From positions 10,680 to 74,679 of the forward strand of contig JAEWCC010000035.1 of the NCBI GenBank assembly GCA_023390815.1: a stretch of 64,000 nucleotides of DNA, written 5' to 3'. Numbering within the stretch: position 1 is the stretch's first letter; each line of letters begins with the position of its first letter. Shown here piece by piece: positions 8,661-16,733 of the stretch. The notes under the pieces were generated by a model. The model was not told where the DNA came from. It saw only the letters and a program-made list of their open reading frames with translations, and made no database searches. This stretch comes from Bacillota bacterium (GTDB lineage: Bacteria > Bacillota > Clostridia > Christensenellales > SZUA-584). The position numbers were made by a program, and so were the translations under genes.

Positions 8661-11600
8661 TTGTTTTTAAAGCGGATTGAAATGTCGGGTTTTAAATCCT
8701 TCCCCGAGAAAACTGAAATCGAACTGGGCGGCCTGATTACCGGCGTCGTAGGGCCCAATGGCAGCGGCAAGAGCAACGTCTCTGACGCCGTCCGGTGGGT
8801 ACTGGGCGAGCAAAGCGCCAAGGCGCTGCGCGGCGGTGTGATGCAGGACGTCATATTTGCCGGTACGCAGTCGCGAAAGCCGCGCTCGTATTGTGAGGTT
8901 TCGCTTACCTTCGATAACGCCGACGGAAGGGTAGGCACCGAGTTTTCCGAAGTTCAGGTCACGCGCAAGCTGTATCGCAGCGGCGAGGGCGAATATTACA
9001 TCAACGGCGCGAAATGCCGCCTCAAGGATATCCTCACGCTGTTCCGCGATACCGGCGTCGGCCGCGAGGGATATTCGATTATCGGCCAGGGCAGGATAGA
9101 CGATATATTGAGCGAAAAATCGGCAGACCGGCGGCGCGTGTTCGAAGAAGCCTCGGGAATCATGAAATATCGCGTCCGCAAGGAAGAAGCCGAGCGCAAG
9201 CTGGAACGCACGCGCTTTAACCTCGTGCGCGTGGAGGATATTCTCGCGGAGCAGTCGCAGCGTGTCGGCCCACTCAAAAGCCAGGCCGAGGACGCGGCGG
9301 CGTACCTTGAGGTCGCGGCGCGGTTAAAGCATCTTGATATCAACCTGTTCCTGCATACCTACGACAGGACCAAAGAGCGTATTGAAAAGCTCACGCAATC
9401 GAAACAGGAGTTGTTGGAGGAGCGTGCGCAGCTGGAGCACGAGATCGAGAAGCTCACGCAGCGGCAGGCGGGCGAACAGAGCAGCGCGCGGGAGCTCGAA
9501 CATGCGGGAGACACGCTGTCCGAGAAGCTGAGCGGCAGCATGGCGGAAATCGAACGCACCGAGGGCGAAATTCGCCTCTGCGAGGAGCGTATCGCGAACA
9601 TCGAAAAGGATACGCAGCGTATCGCGGAAGAGATCGCAGGCGCTGAGGAGCGAAAGAAGTTTAACCAGAACAGCCGGGCTGCGAATATCCATAAGGCCGA
9701 AAAAGCGGAGCAGGAACTTGCAACATGCCGCGGCGATATGGACCGGCTGAGCGCGGAATTAGCGGCGTTGACCGGCACATTTCAGGACAAGCTTAAGCGC
9801 ATTGAAGAAGTCCAGAACGCGAAACTAAGGTCCATCGAACAGCTGAGCGAAATCAAGAATCAGATGTTCGCGCTCGAGGAGAAGCAGCGTAATACGGTGC
9901 AGCGCATCGACGATATAAACCGGCGTATCGAGGAGGCAGAGCGCGAGCAGCAAACTGCGCGGCAGGCGCTGCGCACCGCGGAGGAAGAGCTGTCTCATCT
10001 GGGCGGCGCTTCGGCGCAGCTGCGCGATGCCTTCAACAGCAAGGTGTTCTCATCCAGACAGCTGGAGTCCGAGTCGGCAAAGGACCAACAGGCGCTGGAC
10101 GCTGCGCGGCGCGAGCTGGCGGCGTGCGTCGCTAACGCCCGGCTGCTGGCCGATATGAAGAACAGCTTTGAGGGCTATATGGACAGCGTAAGAAAGCTGA
10201 TGCTGTCCGCGAAAAACAACAGTGATTTGTCACGCCGCATTACGGGCGTCGTGGCCGACTGTATGCGCGTTCCCGCGCAGTACGAGACTGCCGTGGAAGC
10301 GTGCCTCGGCGCCGCGCTGCAGAATATCATCGTCGGCGACGAATACGACGCGAAGGCGCTCATTGCGCACCTGAGAGAGAACCGCATGGGACGCGTCACG
10401 TTCCTGCCGCTGGGGGCGCTTAAAACCCGCCTGCTGACCGGGCAGGAGCGCGCGGATATCCGGGAACAGGGCGTATACGGCGTCGCCAGCGAGCTGATCA
10501 CCTGCGAAGACAAGGTGCAGCCTGCGATCGACTTTCTGCTGGGGCGCACCGTAATTGTGGAAGATAATGACACCGCAATACGCATCGCGCGCAAAACAGG
10601 GGCGTCATTCCGTATCGTCACGCTCGAAGGCGACGTATTCAATCCGGGTGGCTCGATCACGGGCGGCAGCCTGCGGCGCGAAGCATCCGGACTCGTGTCG
10701 CGCGAGCGGCGTGAGGAGGAACTGAAGCAGCGCGCAGAGGAGCTGGAAGCGAAGGCCAAGGCGCTCGAAACAGCGCTGAAGGATAAAGAAGAGCAACGCG
10801 CAAGACTGACGGCAGAAATCGAAGACGCCCGCAAGGCGCTGCACGACAACGAAATCGCGCTGGCCGCTGGCAAAGAAAAGCAGCAGGCGCTTTCCGCCGC
10901 AACCGCCGAAGCGACCGCCGCGATTACTGCGCTGCAGCGTGAAAAGGAGAATACTCAGCGCGGAATCGAAGAGGCGCGCACCGAACTCGACAAAGTGGCG
11001 GCACAGCAGGGCGCGCTGCAGCAGTCAAGCGAGACCGAGCGCGAGGAGTTCGCCCTCATGGAGGACGAATACAACAAGAATGCCGCGCTGATCGAGGATA
11101 AAAAGCAGCGGCTGCACGACGCGGAGATTCGCATCGCGGAGCTGTTCCGCGAGAATGCCGCGATACTCAGCGACAACATGCGCCTGGAGCAGGAGCTTCA
11201 GGAAATCGATAAATCGATATCGGCGAAGAAAAAGACGATCGAGCTCAACGCGGAGAGCGAAGTCAACCTGCGCGAGATCAAGGGACAGCTGGAATCGCTG
11301 CATGCGCAGAAGAGCGCAAACCTTGAGGGCCTGAAGATTCAGCAGGGTGATATGTTTAAGAACCGCGAGACGCTGCAGAAGGGTATCTCCGAGCGCGAAG
11401 AGCAGCTATCCGCGCTGCGCAGGCAGCTCGATGAGACGACCGAAAAGCGCATCCGCATGGAGGTCGCCGCAGAGAAGGCGGATGCGGCGCTGGTCGCCGC
11501 GCAGAACCGGCTGTGGGAGACCTACCAGCTGACCTACGCCAACGCGCTCAGCGAACGCGCGCCTATCAACGTGGGCGAAGCGCAGGCCGAGTCCGAACAG

Positions 11601-12215
11601 CTGCGGGAGAAGCTGCGCGATATGGGCAGCATCAATCCCAACGCGATCGAGGAATACCGGCAGCTGACCGAACGCATCGAGTCGCTGTCGACGCAGAAGG
11701 ACGATCTGGCCAAGGCCGAGCAGGACCTGCACCAGCTCATCGCCTCGCTCCTGAGCGAGATGCGGCGTACGTTTAAAATAAGCTTTGAGCAGATCAACAA
11801 GCACTTCAGTGCCGCTTTTAAGGACCTGTTCGGCGGCGGCCGAGCAGAACTAGTCCTCGGAGAGGGTGACATCATGGAGTGCGACATCGACATCGTCGCG
11901 GAGCCGCCCGGCAAGAAGCTTCAGCGTATCACGCTGTTATCGGGCGGAGAGCGCGCGCTGACAGCCATCAGCCTGCTGTTCGCATTGCTCAAGATCAACC
12001 CGTCGCCCGTGTGCATACTCGACGAGATCGATACGGCGCTGGACGACAACAATACGGATAAATTTGCGGAGTACCTGAGCCGCTATTCCAATAACATGCA
12101 GTTCATCGTGATATCGCACAGAAAACCGACGATGTCGGTGTGCGACAGCCTGTACGGCTTCGCGATGGAGGAGAAGGGCGTATCCAAGCTGCTCTCCGTA
12201 AAACTCAACCAGTGA
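8661..12215 (+). CDS. smc: Chromosome segregation ATPase SMC
   Basis: 1184 residues, full length. Walker A GPNGSGKS lies at 31-38; two long coiled coils (about 165-500 and 680-1010) flank a hinge near 515-680 (GVVADCMRVPAQYETAVEACLG at its start); the ABC signature LLSGGERAL is near 1092 and Walker B CILDEID near 1118. SMC dimers with ScpA and ScpB compact and resolve the origin regions. The start is a TTG: only this restores the family N-terminus (FLKRIEMSGFKSF). Its Shine-Dalgarno is weak (AAGTGAG, 9 nt away). The usual upstream rnc gene is absent; spoVS lies there instead. It ends 7 bp before ftsY. Confidence 0.97.
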   Translation: MFLKRIEMSGFKSFPEKTEIELGGLITGVVGPNGSGKSNVSDAVRWVLGEQSAKALRGGVMQDVIFAGTQSRKPRSYCEVSLTFDNADGRVGTEFSEVQVTRKLYRSGEGEYYINGAKCRLKDILTLFRDTGVGREGYSIIGQGRIDDILSEKSADRRRVFEEASGIMKYRVRKEEAERKLERTRFNLVRVEDILAEQSQRVGPLKSQAEDAAAYLEVAARLKHLDINLFLHTYDRTKERIEKLTQSKQELLEERAQLEHEIEKLTQRQAGEQSSARELEHAGDTLSEKLSGSMAEIERTEGEIRLCEERIANIEKDTQRIAEEIAGAEERKKFNQNSRAANIHKAEKAEQELATCRGDMDRLSAELAALTGTFQDKLKRIEEVQNAKLRSIEQLSEIKNQMFALEEKQRNTVQRIDDINRRIEEAEREQQTARQALRTAEEELSHLGGASAQLRDAFNSKVFSSRQLESESAKDQQALDAARRELAACVANARLLADMKNSFEGYMDSVRKLMLSAKNNSDLSRRITGVVADCMRVPAQYETAVEACLGAALQNIIVGDEYDAKALIAHLRENRMGRVTFLPLGALKTRLLTGQERADIREQGVYGVASELITCEDKVQPAIDFLLGRTVIVEDNDTAIRIARKTGASFRIVTLEGDVFNPGGSITGGSLRREASGLVSRERREEELKQRAEELEAKAKALETALKDKEEQRARLTAEIEDARKALHDNEIALAAGKEKQQALSAATAEATAAITALQREKENTQRGIEEARTELDKVAAQQGALQQSSETEREEFALMEDEYNKNAALIEDKKQRLHDAEIRIAELFRENAAILSDNMRLEQELQEIDKSISAKKKTIELNAESEVNLREIKGQLESLHAQKSANLEGLKIQQGDMFKNRETLQKGISEREEQLSALRRQLDETTEKRIRMEVAAEKADAALVAAQNRLWETYQLTYANALSERAPINVGEAQAESEQLREKLRDMGSINPNAIEEYRQLTERIESLSTQKDDLAKAEQDLHQLIASLLSEMRRTFKISFEQINKHFSAAFKDLFGGGRAELVLGEGDIMECDIDIVAEPPGKKLQRITLLSGGERALTAISLLFALLKINPSPVCILDEIDTALDDNNTDKFAEYLSRYSNNMQFIVISHRKPTMSVCDSLYGFAMEEKGVSKLLSVKLNQ

Positions 12216-12222
12216 GGGACTT

Positions 12223-13128
12223 ATGGCAGAAAGCATTTTTGAAAAGTTCAAGAACGGGCTGAAGAAAACCCGCGACAACATATCCACTAAGGTGGGCGGC
12301 GTACTCGCCTCCTTCAAAAAGATCGATGAGGATTTCTACGAGGAGTTGGAGGAGACGCTGATACTCTGCGATATCGGTGTGGGCGCAGCAGGCAGCATCA
12401 TGGAGACACTCAAAAAGCGCGTGAAAGAACAGAAGCTGACCGATACCGCCTCCGTGAAGGAGCTGCTGACGCAGATCATCGCGGAAATGCTCAGCGGCGG
12501 AACGGACGATTTACAGCTTCCGGGTGCGATGTTGATCGTGGGCGTCAACGGCGTCGGCAAGACCACCGCAATCGGCAAGCTCGCATACCACTATATGTCC
12601 ATGGGGCGCAGCGTGGTGCTGGCCGCGGCGGATACCTTCCGCGCAGCGGCGGCAGAGCAGCTTTGCGAATGGGGCAACCGCTCGGGCGCAAAAGTCGTCA
12701 AATACGGCGAAGGTGCCGACCCGGCGGCGGTCGTGTTCGACGCGGTGGACTCGGCGGCGCACCGCGGAACCGATATGGTCATATGCGACACGGCGGGGCG
12801 GCTTCACAACAAAAAGAATCTGATGACGGAATTGTCCAAGATCAGCCGCGTGATCGAGAAGCGCTACGATGCGGACCACCGGCGCACCTACCTCGTGCTG
12901 GACGCGACGACGGGGCAGAACGCGATATCGCAGGCGAAGGAGTTCGCACAGGTGACGGAGCTTTCCGGCCTGATCTTAACGAAGATCGACGGCACCGCCA
13001 AGGGCGGCATTGTGCTGGCGATTCGGCATGAACTGGGGCTACCCGTCGTGTTTCTGGGCGTTGGTGAAGGCATGGAAGATCTGCAGCCTTTCGACGCGGA
13101 AGCGTTCGCAAAGAGTTTGATTGGATAA
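12223..13128 (+). CDS. ftsY: Signal recognition particle receptor FtsY
   Basis: 301 residues, a short form consisting almost only of the N and G domains without a long acidic A domain, as is usual in Firmicutes. G1 is GVNGVGKTT (about residue 107), followed by DTFRAAAAEQL, DTAGRLHN (about 188) and TKIDGTAKGG. It is the membrane-side GTPase that receives ribosome-nascent chain-SRP complexes through Ffh and hands them to the Sec translocon. It is co-oriented with smc (7-bp gap) and upstream of its partner ffh, as in B. subtilis. A terminator hairpin follows it, separating it from ylxM-ffh. Confidence 0.97.
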   Translation: MAESIFEKFKNGLKKTRDNISTKVGGVLASFKKIDEDFYEELEETLILCDIGVGAAGSIMETLKKRVKEQKLTDTASVKELLTQIIAEMLSGGTDDLQLPGAMLIVGVNGVGKTTAIGKLAYHYMSMGRSVVLAAADTFRAAAAEQLCEWGNRSGAKVVKYGEGADPAAVVFDAVDSAAHRGTDMVICDTAGRLHNKKNLMTELSKISRVIEKRYDADHRRTYLVLDATTGQNAISQAKEFAQVTELSGLILTKIDGTAKGGIVLAIRHELGLPVVFLGVGEGMEDLQPFDAEAFAKSLIG

Positions 13129-13134
13129 TGCGGC

Positions 13135-13163
13135 TTGACATATCATCGCGCTAGCGCTACAAT
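13135..13163 (+). promoter_or_regulatory. Consensus sigma-A promoter of ylxM-ffh
   Basis: TTGACA (13135-13140), 17-bp spacer, TACAAT (13158-13163): eleven of twelve consensus bases. Predicted start is at about 13170, inside the left arm of the hairpin at 13167-13192. Confidence 0.88.
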
Positions 13164-13166
13164 ATG

Positions 13167-13201
13167 GCTGTAAAGCATTTTAGCTTTACAGCTTTTGTTT
13201 T
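13167..13201 (+). terminator. Intrinsic terminator after ftsY, overlapping the ylxM transcript start
   Basis: GCTGTAAAGC (13167-13176), 6-nt loop, GCTTTACAGC (13183-13192), then TTTTGTTTT. The 10-bp stem is perfect. It should stop readthrough from smc-ftsY, while RNA begun at about 13170 would lack the outer part of the left arm. Confidence 0.9.
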
Positions 13202-13224
13202 ATAGCGGTTACAAGGCGGCGGTT

Positions 13225-13560
13225 GTGGAAAAAGATTTTGATACGGTCGTGCTGCTCGATATGTACGCAGGGCTGCTGACCGAAAAACAGCGCAGACTGT
13301 GCGATATGTACTACAATCAGGACTATTCGCTGGCCGAGATCGCGAAGATTGAAAGCACGACGCGCCAGGCGGTGCGGGACGGCATCGAGAAGGCGCGGGA
13401 GAAGCTGCATGATACGGAGCAGCGCCTCGGCTTTTCGGAAAAACGCACACAGACGATGACTGCGCTGGGCCGCGCACTGGAAGCCGCGAAGGACGACGTT
13501 GCGCTGACCGGCATTCTCGAAGAGATATCCGGCATATGGGAGAGCGAAAATGGCATTTGA
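13225..13560 (+). CDS. ylxM: SRP-associated helix-turn-helix protein YlxM
   Basis: 111 residues from the GTG at 13225. The N-terminal ~75 residues are a sigma-70-region-4-like HTH (LLTEKQRRLCDMYYNQDYSLAEIAKIESTTRQAVRDGI); a helical C-terminal extension follows. Members of this family precede ffh in Firmicutes and affect the SRP GTPase cycle in some streptococci; a DNA-binding role has also been proposed. The GTG start was preferred over the upstream TTG at 13195 because that TTG lies at the edge of the terminator T-run, while AAGGCGG sits correctly before 13225. The last 11 bases overlap ffh, so the two are translationally coupled. Confidence 0.88.
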   Translation: MEKDFDTVVLLDMYAGLLTEKQRRLCDMYYNQDYSLAEIAKIESTTRQAVRDGIEKAREKLHDTEQRLGFSEKRTQTMTALGRALEAAKDDVALTGILEEISGIWESENGI

Positions 13561-14869
13561 AGGGCTTGCAGACAAGCTGCAGCATATATTTTCAAAGATC
13601 ACGAACCGCGGCAAACTGACCGAGCTGGAGGTTAAAGCCGCGCTCAAGGAAGTCAAGCTCGTACTGCTTGAGGCGGACGTCAACTTCAAGGTCGTCAAAG
13701 ACCTGATCGGCCGCATTTCGGAGCGCGCGGTGGGGCAGGATGTATTGACCAGCCTGACGCCCGGCCAGCAGGTGATCAAGATCGTGCGCGACGAGCTCGT
13801 TTCCACGCTCGGCGAGAAGTCAGAACCGGTGCACTTTGCGGCTAACCCGCCCACCATTGTGATGATGTGCGGTTTGCAGGGCGCGGGCAAAACGACCATG
13901 TGCGGCAAGCTCGCGACACTATGGAAGAAGAACGGCCGCAGCGTAATGCTCGCGGCGCTTGATATCTACCGCCCTGCGGCGATTCAGCAGCTCGGAATCG
14001 TGGCGGAAAAAGCGGGTGCGCTGTTCTTCGAGCGGGGCCAGCAGGACCCCATTAAAACCGCGAAGCAGGCGGTTGACGAAGCGCAGAAGAAGCTTGTTGA
14101 CGTGCTGATCCTCGACACTGCAGGACGTCTGCACATCGACGAAGAGATGATGGATGAGGTCAAGCGCATCGCGGACGCGGTGAAGCCGCACGAGAAGCTG
14201 CTCGTCGTGGACGCGATGACCGGACAGGACGCCGTGAACGCGGCGGCCGCATTCAACGAAAAATTGACACTGGATGGCGTGGTGCTCTCCAAACTGGACG
14301 GCGACGCGCGCGGCGGCGCGGCGATATCGGTCCGCGCGGTCACGGGCAAGCCCATCAAGTTCGCGGGCGTCGGCGAAAAGCTGACCGATGTGGAGGTATT
14401 CCATCCCGACCGCATGACCTCGCGTATCCTCGGTATGGGCGACGTGCTGTCGCTGATCGAGAAGGCGGAACAGAACTTTGAAGCCGACAAGGCCGCGGCG
14501 CTCGAAAAGAAGCTGCGCAAAGCCGAGTTCACGCTGGAGGATTTCCTCGACCAGATGGGCGAGCTTAAAAAGATGGGCAACCTCGGCGACATGCTTTCGA
14601 TGCTGCCGGGCGGCAACAAGCTTTCGGGCATGCAGCTCGACGAAAAGCAGATGGCGCATACCGAGGCGATCATCAAATCCATGACGCCCGAGGAGAGAAG
14701 GCGTCCGCAGATCATCGGCGGCAGCCGCAAGAAGCGCATTGCCGCAGGCAGCGGCATGAAAGTGCAGGATGTCAACCGGCTCCTTAATCAGTTCGAGCAA
14801 ATGACCAAGCTGATGAAGGGGATGTCGGGTAAACGGTTAAAGAAAGGCATGCTCGGCATGCCGTTCTGA
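13550..14869 (+). CDS. ffh: Signal recognition particle protein Ffh (SRP54)
   Basis: 439 residues with the NG GTPase domain (G1 GLQGAGKTT near residue 107, DTAGRLHI, SKLDGDARGG) and a methionine-rich C-terminal M domain that binds 4.5S/6S scRNA and signal peptides (tail MTKLMKGMSGKRLKKGMLGMPF region). Together with FtsY it targets membrane and secreted proteins co-translationally. The M domain keeps the conserved RRPQIIGGSRKKRIAAGSG RNA-binding segment near residue 383-401. It overlaps ylxM by 11 nt and precedes rpsP by 22 bp, the standard Firmicutes order. The SRP RNA gene is not in this window. Confidence 0.97.
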   Translation: MAFEGLADKLQHIFSKITNRGKLTELEVKAALKEVKLVLLEADVNFKVVKDLIGRISERAVGQDVLTSLTPGQQVIKIVRDELVSTLGEKSEPVHFAANPPTIVMMCGLQGAGKTTMCGKLATLWKKNGRSVMLAALDIYRPAAIQQLGIVAEKAGALFFERGQQDPIKTAKQAVDEAQKKLVDVLILDTAGRLHIDEEMMDEVKRIADAVKPHEKLLVVDAMTGQDAVNAAAAFNEKLTLDGVVLSKLDGDARGGAAISVRAVTGKPIKFAGVGEKLTDVEVFHPDRMTSRILGMGDVLSLIEKAEQNFEADKAAALEKKLRKAEFTLEDFLDQMGELKKMGNLGDMLSMLPGGNKLSGMQLDEKQMAHTEAIIKSMTPEERRRPQIIGGSRKKRIAAGSGMKVQDVNRLLNQFEQMTKLMKGMSGKRLKKGMLGMPF

Positions 14870-14891
14870 TATAAAATTACTGGAGGCAAAT

Positions 14892-15128
14892 ATGCTTAAA
14901 ATCAGATTGAAAAGAATCGGCGCCAAGAAGAGCCCGTTCTACCGCATCGTGGTTGCGGATGCCAGAGCGCCCCGTGACGGTCGCTTCGTCGAAGAACTCG
15001 GCAACTACGACCCGATGAGCAAGAAGTTCGTCGTGGATGGCGAGAAGACGCTTACCTGGATCAAAAACGGCGCGCAGCCGACGGAAACCGTGCGCTCGCT
15101 GCTCAAGAAGAACGGCGTTCTGAAGTAA
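14892..15128 (+). CDS. rpsP: 30S ribosomal protein S16
   Basis: 78 residues, normal bacterial length, starting MLKIRLKRIGAKKSPFYRIVVADAR, the S16 signature. S16 stabilises the 5' domain of 16S rRNA during 30S assembly. TGGAGG lies 7 nt upstream of the ATG. The order ffh-rpsP-khpA-rimM-trmD is preserved. The ylqD gene found between khpA and rimM in B. subtilis is absent here. Confidence 0.98.
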   Translation: MLKIRLKRIGAKKSPFYRIVVADARAPRDGRFVEELGNYDPMSKKFVVDGEKTLTWIKNGAQPTETVRSLLKKNGVLK

Positions 15129-15140
15129 ATGGAGAATGTT

Positions 15141-15377
15141 ATGCTGGAACTTGTAAAATACATCGCAGAATCGCTTGTGGACAAGCCGGAAGAGGTTAAG
15201 GTCAGCCAGACCGAGGACGACAAGTCCATCATCATCGAGCTTTCCGTGGCGCGCGAGGATATGGGCAAGGTCATCGGCAAACAGGGACGCATCGCCAAGG
15301 CGGTCCGTGCGGTCGTTAAGGCAGCCTCATCCAAATCAAAGAAGAAGTATGTCGTTGAAATCGTCGAACATGATTGA
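15141..15377 (+). CDS. khpA: KH-domain RNA-binding protein KhpA (YlqC)
   Basis: 78 residues from the ATG at 15141, one type II KH domain with GKVIGKQGR (GxxG loop) near residues 42-50. KhpA, often with KhpB/Jag, binds many transcripts and influences cell division and elongation in Gram-positive bacteria. ATG 15141 was preferred over the ATG directly after the rpsP stop (15129) because TGGAG lies 6 nt before it and the length then matches B. subtilis KhpA at the N-terminus. It overlaps rimM by 8 nt. Confidence 0.92.
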   Translation: MLELVKYIAESLVDKPEEVKVSQTEDDKSIIIELSVAREDMGKVIGKQGRIAKAVRAVVKAASSKSKKKYVVEIVEHD

Positions 15378-15879
15378 AATTGCCCGTGTGATCGCGCCGC
15401 ACGGCATCCGCGGGGATGTGAAGGTGCGGCTGTATTCGGACAGCTTTGAAGCGTTCTGTCAGCGGGGGTTCGCATACCTGAATAACACGGATGGTCAGCT
15501 TCGCAGTGCCTACGAGGCGCTGCGCGTTGACCCTCCGTTTGTTTATGTTCATTTTGAGGGCGTGGACACGCGCAACGACGCGGAGCGGCTGCGCAATGCG
15601 CCGCTTTATGTGCAGCGCAGCGAACTCGAAGCGCCGGATGAAGGCGAGTATTATATCAATGACATTCTGGGCTATGCGGTCATGGCGGACGGCAAAAAGC
15701 TCGGTGTGCTCAAAGACGTGCTGCAGCATGGCGCGGCGGACGTCTATGTGGTGTCGGGCGATAAAAACTTCATGTTTCCGGCGCTGAAGCGCGTGATTAA
15801 GAACGTAGATACCGGAGTGGGCGTGATCGAGGTGGACGAAGCGGCACTGCGGGAGGTCGCGGTCTATGACGACCTATAA
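15370..15879 (+). CDS. rimM: Ribosome maturation factor RimM
   Basis: 169 residues from the ATG at 15370, beginning IARVIAPHGIRGDVKV, the conserved RimM N-terminal beta-barrel motif, followed by a C-terminal PRC-barrel (YYINDILGYAVMADGKKLG onward). RimM binds S19 and assists 30S head assembly. A longer frame extends upstream inside khpA but lacks family similarity, so the internal ATG overlapping the khpA stop by 8 nt is the start. It in turn overlaps trmD by 14 nt, giving a tightly coupled rimM-trmD pair as in most bacteria. Confidence 0.95.
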   Translation: MIEIARVIAPHGIRGDVKVRLYSDSFEAFCQRGFAYLNNTDGQLRSAYEALRVDPPFVYVHFEGVDTRNDAERLRNAPLYVQRSELEAPDEGEYYINDILGYAVMADGKKLGVLKDVLQHGAADVYVVSGDKNFMFPALKRVIKNVDTGVGVIEVDEAALREVAVYDDL

Positions 15880-16606
15880 CGTGCTGACGCTGTTCCCCGA
15901 CATGTTTTCTTCGGTTTGCAGTTCGAGCATATGGGGAAGGGCGATCAAGGCCGGTCTGATCGAAGTCAACGCCATCGACATCCGGGACTATACGCAGGAC
16001 AAGCATCGTCGTGCGGACGATTATCCGATGGGCGGCGGCGTGGGTATGGTGATGAAGCCCGAACCGGTGGACGCGTGCTTTTTAGACGTATTGTCGCGCA
16101 GCGAGAAGCCGTATCTCAACGTATACATGTCGCCTTGCGGAAAGAAACTCCGTCATTCGCTCGTGCTGGACCTGTCCAGGTACCGTACCATCAACATCCT
16201 TTGCGGACATTATGAAGGTGTGGACGCGCGCGTGCTGAAACGCCATATCGATGTGGAGATATCGATGGGGGATTTCGTGCTGACCGGCGGGGAGATCGCC
16301 GCAATGGCGTTGATTGACGCCAGCATACGGCATATCGAAGGCGTGCTGGGCAACGAGGACTCCGCTGTGGGCGAGTCGTTCTCCGAGTCGCTGCTGGAAT
16401 ATCCGCAGTATACGCGTCCCGCGGTATGGGAAGGGGAGAGCATCCCTGAGGTGCTGCTTTCCGGCCATCACGCGAATGTGGAGAAATACCGGCGGCAAAA
16501 ATCGCTTGAACTGACGGTCCGGAAGCGGCCCGACTTGCTGGCCCGGGCGAGACTGACAAAGAAGGATATCGCGTTTATTACGAAAGAAGACGAACGGCCC
16601 AAATAG
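15866..16606 (+). CDS. trmD: tRNA (guanine-N1-)-methyltransferase TrmD
   Basis: 246 residues, a SPOUT-class enzyme with the trefoil-knot SAM site visible as ILCGHYEGVDARV and ISMGDFVLTGGEIAAM. It makes m1G37 next to the anticodon in tRNAs reading CNN codons, preventing +1 frameshifts. The early motif HRRADDYPMGGGVGMVMKPEP is also conserved. It overlaps rimM. The terminator that closes the operon overlaps its last codons, and rplS, which normally follows trmD, is missing at this locus. Confidence 0.97.
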   Translation: MTTYNVLTLFPDMFSSVCSSSIWGRAIKAGLIEVNAIDIRDYTQDKHRRADDYPMGGGVGMVMKPEPVDACFLDVLSRSEKPYLNVYMSPCGKKLRHSLVLDLSRYRTINILCGHYEGVDARVLKRHIDVEISMGDFVLTGGEIAAMALIDASIRHIEGVLGNEDSAVGESFSESLLEYPQYTRPAVWEGESIPEVLLSGHHANVEKYRRQKSLELTVRKRPDLLARARLTKKDIAFITKEDERPK

Positions 16607-16618
16607 CGGGTCGTTTTT
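16593..16618 (+). terminator. Intrinsic terminator overlapping the trmD stop
   Basis: AACGGCCC (16593-16600) pairs with GGGTCGTT (16608-16615), one G-U pair, loop of seven that holds the stop codon, followed by TTT. It closes the smc-to-trmD region exactly where rplS would otherwise follow. Confidence 0.8.
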
Positions 16619-16697
16619 GATTCCCGCCGTAGTCCCAGTACCAAGGGCTGTTGATGATCAAAAATGCATAAACTCATGTGTCGCGATATCGCTTTTG

Positions 16698-16706
16698 TGT
16701 TATAAT
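16698..16706 (+). promoter_or_regulatory. Extended -10 promoter of deoB-punA
   Basis: TGTTATAAT, a TGn-extended -10, 27 bp before the deoB ATG. No good -35 is present at the expected distance. The rest of the 127-bp gap after trmD shows no other recognisable element. Confidence 0.65.
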
Positions 16707-16733
16707 AATCCTATATTGGGGAGGAGGGGCACC

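Noticed and set aside
8629..8670. A 13-codon frame (MIENIESEFRSCF) overlapping the smc TTG start in another frame
   Set aside because: It has no convincing ribosome site and no known counterpart. It could couple translation to smc, but nothing in the sequence favours this over chance.
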